Positions 63,778 to 64,000 of a DNA stretch of 64,000 bases are shown here, in pieces. Source of the stretch: Pseudomonadota bacterium (GTDB lineage Bacteria; Pseudomonadota; Gammaproteobacteria; Xanthomonadales; Rhodanobacteraceae). The position numbers were made by a program, and so were the translations under genes. A model generated the notes under the pieces. It made no database searches. It was not told where the DNA came from and was given only the letters and a program-made list of their open reading frames with translations. Every line of letters begins with the position of its first letter. Within the stretch, counting starts at the first letter, position 1. The stretch covers positions 1 through 64,000 of the forward strand of contig JAKAWV010000014.1 of NCBI GenBank assembly GCA_021827205.1. Reading direction: 5' to 3'.

Positions 63778-64000
<223 letters not shown>

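Overview
The window is a high-GC gammaproteobacterial chromosome segment, most like Xanthomonadales (Lysobacterales; Rhodanobacteraceae/Xanthomonadaceae). This rests on gene order and families: tolB-pal-cpoB-queE-queC-tRNA-Lys, pssA-holD-rimI, rpsF-rpsR-rplI-dnaB-alr, ypjD/ffh, a split class II ribonucleotide reductase (nrdJa/nrdJb), and many GTG starts and ATGA/GTGA coupled overlaps. No phage, integrase, transposase or CRISPR array was seen. Taxonomy is inferred, not computed.

Layout. 1-7.2 kb: Tol-Pal envelope genes, queuosine genes, tRNA-Lys(UUU), two ADP-heptose genes (the kinase lacks the usual nucleotidyltransferase domain) and an Slp lipoprotein. 7.5-12.5 kb: a coupled pssA-holD-rimI operon, thioredoxin 2, small exported proteins, SlyD. 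12.1-14.9 kb: a BlaI/M56 operon with a double operator, an apparently frameshifted lipoprotein gene and an NlpC/P60 hydrolase. 15-20 kb: an FAD amine oxidase, an N-formylglutamate amidohydrolase, carbonic anhydrase, AsnRS. 20-24.5 kb: an A-type Fe-S carrier, ribosomal genes with a probable S6:S18 leader, dnaB behind a perfect DnaA box, alr. 24.7-27.8 kb: an acetoacetate/3-hydroxybutyrate cluster with a patatin-like lipase. 27.9-38.7 kb: radA, osmC, pilZ, ypjD, ffh, lipid/glycan glycosyltransferases, a SET-domain methyltransferase, an amidase, a GT9 enzyme.

38.8-45.2 kb is the most unusual part. Three FNR/Anr-type palindromes (TTGAT-N4-ATCAA class) occur within 6.5 kb. They lie before a monoheme cytochrome-porin fusion, at the end of a beta-CASP nuclease gene, and before a coupled operon of AMP-phosphorylase-like enzyme, PRPP synthetase and beta-CASP nuclease. 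A solitary LbpA-like lipoyl protein sits between. I read this as an oxygen-limitation island whose operon could turn RNA into nucleotides, pentose bisphosphate and PRPP; that pathway is inference.

45.2-64 kb: an FAD-linked dehydrogenase, a PH-like protein, YoaA helicase, TsaB, then nrdJa-(histone H1-like)-nrdJb. NrdJa carries a 374-residue LAGLIDADG intein inserted exactly before the catalytic cysteine of NPCGEQP. Then come a PstS-like protein, a HAD phosphatase, an M17 peptidase, a tandem USP protein, GFA and hemolysin III proteins, an NrtR-like regulator, a ClC channel and the 3' end of ETF-ubiquinone oxidoreductase. Short intergenic GAGTCCC heptamer arrays recur at four gene ends.
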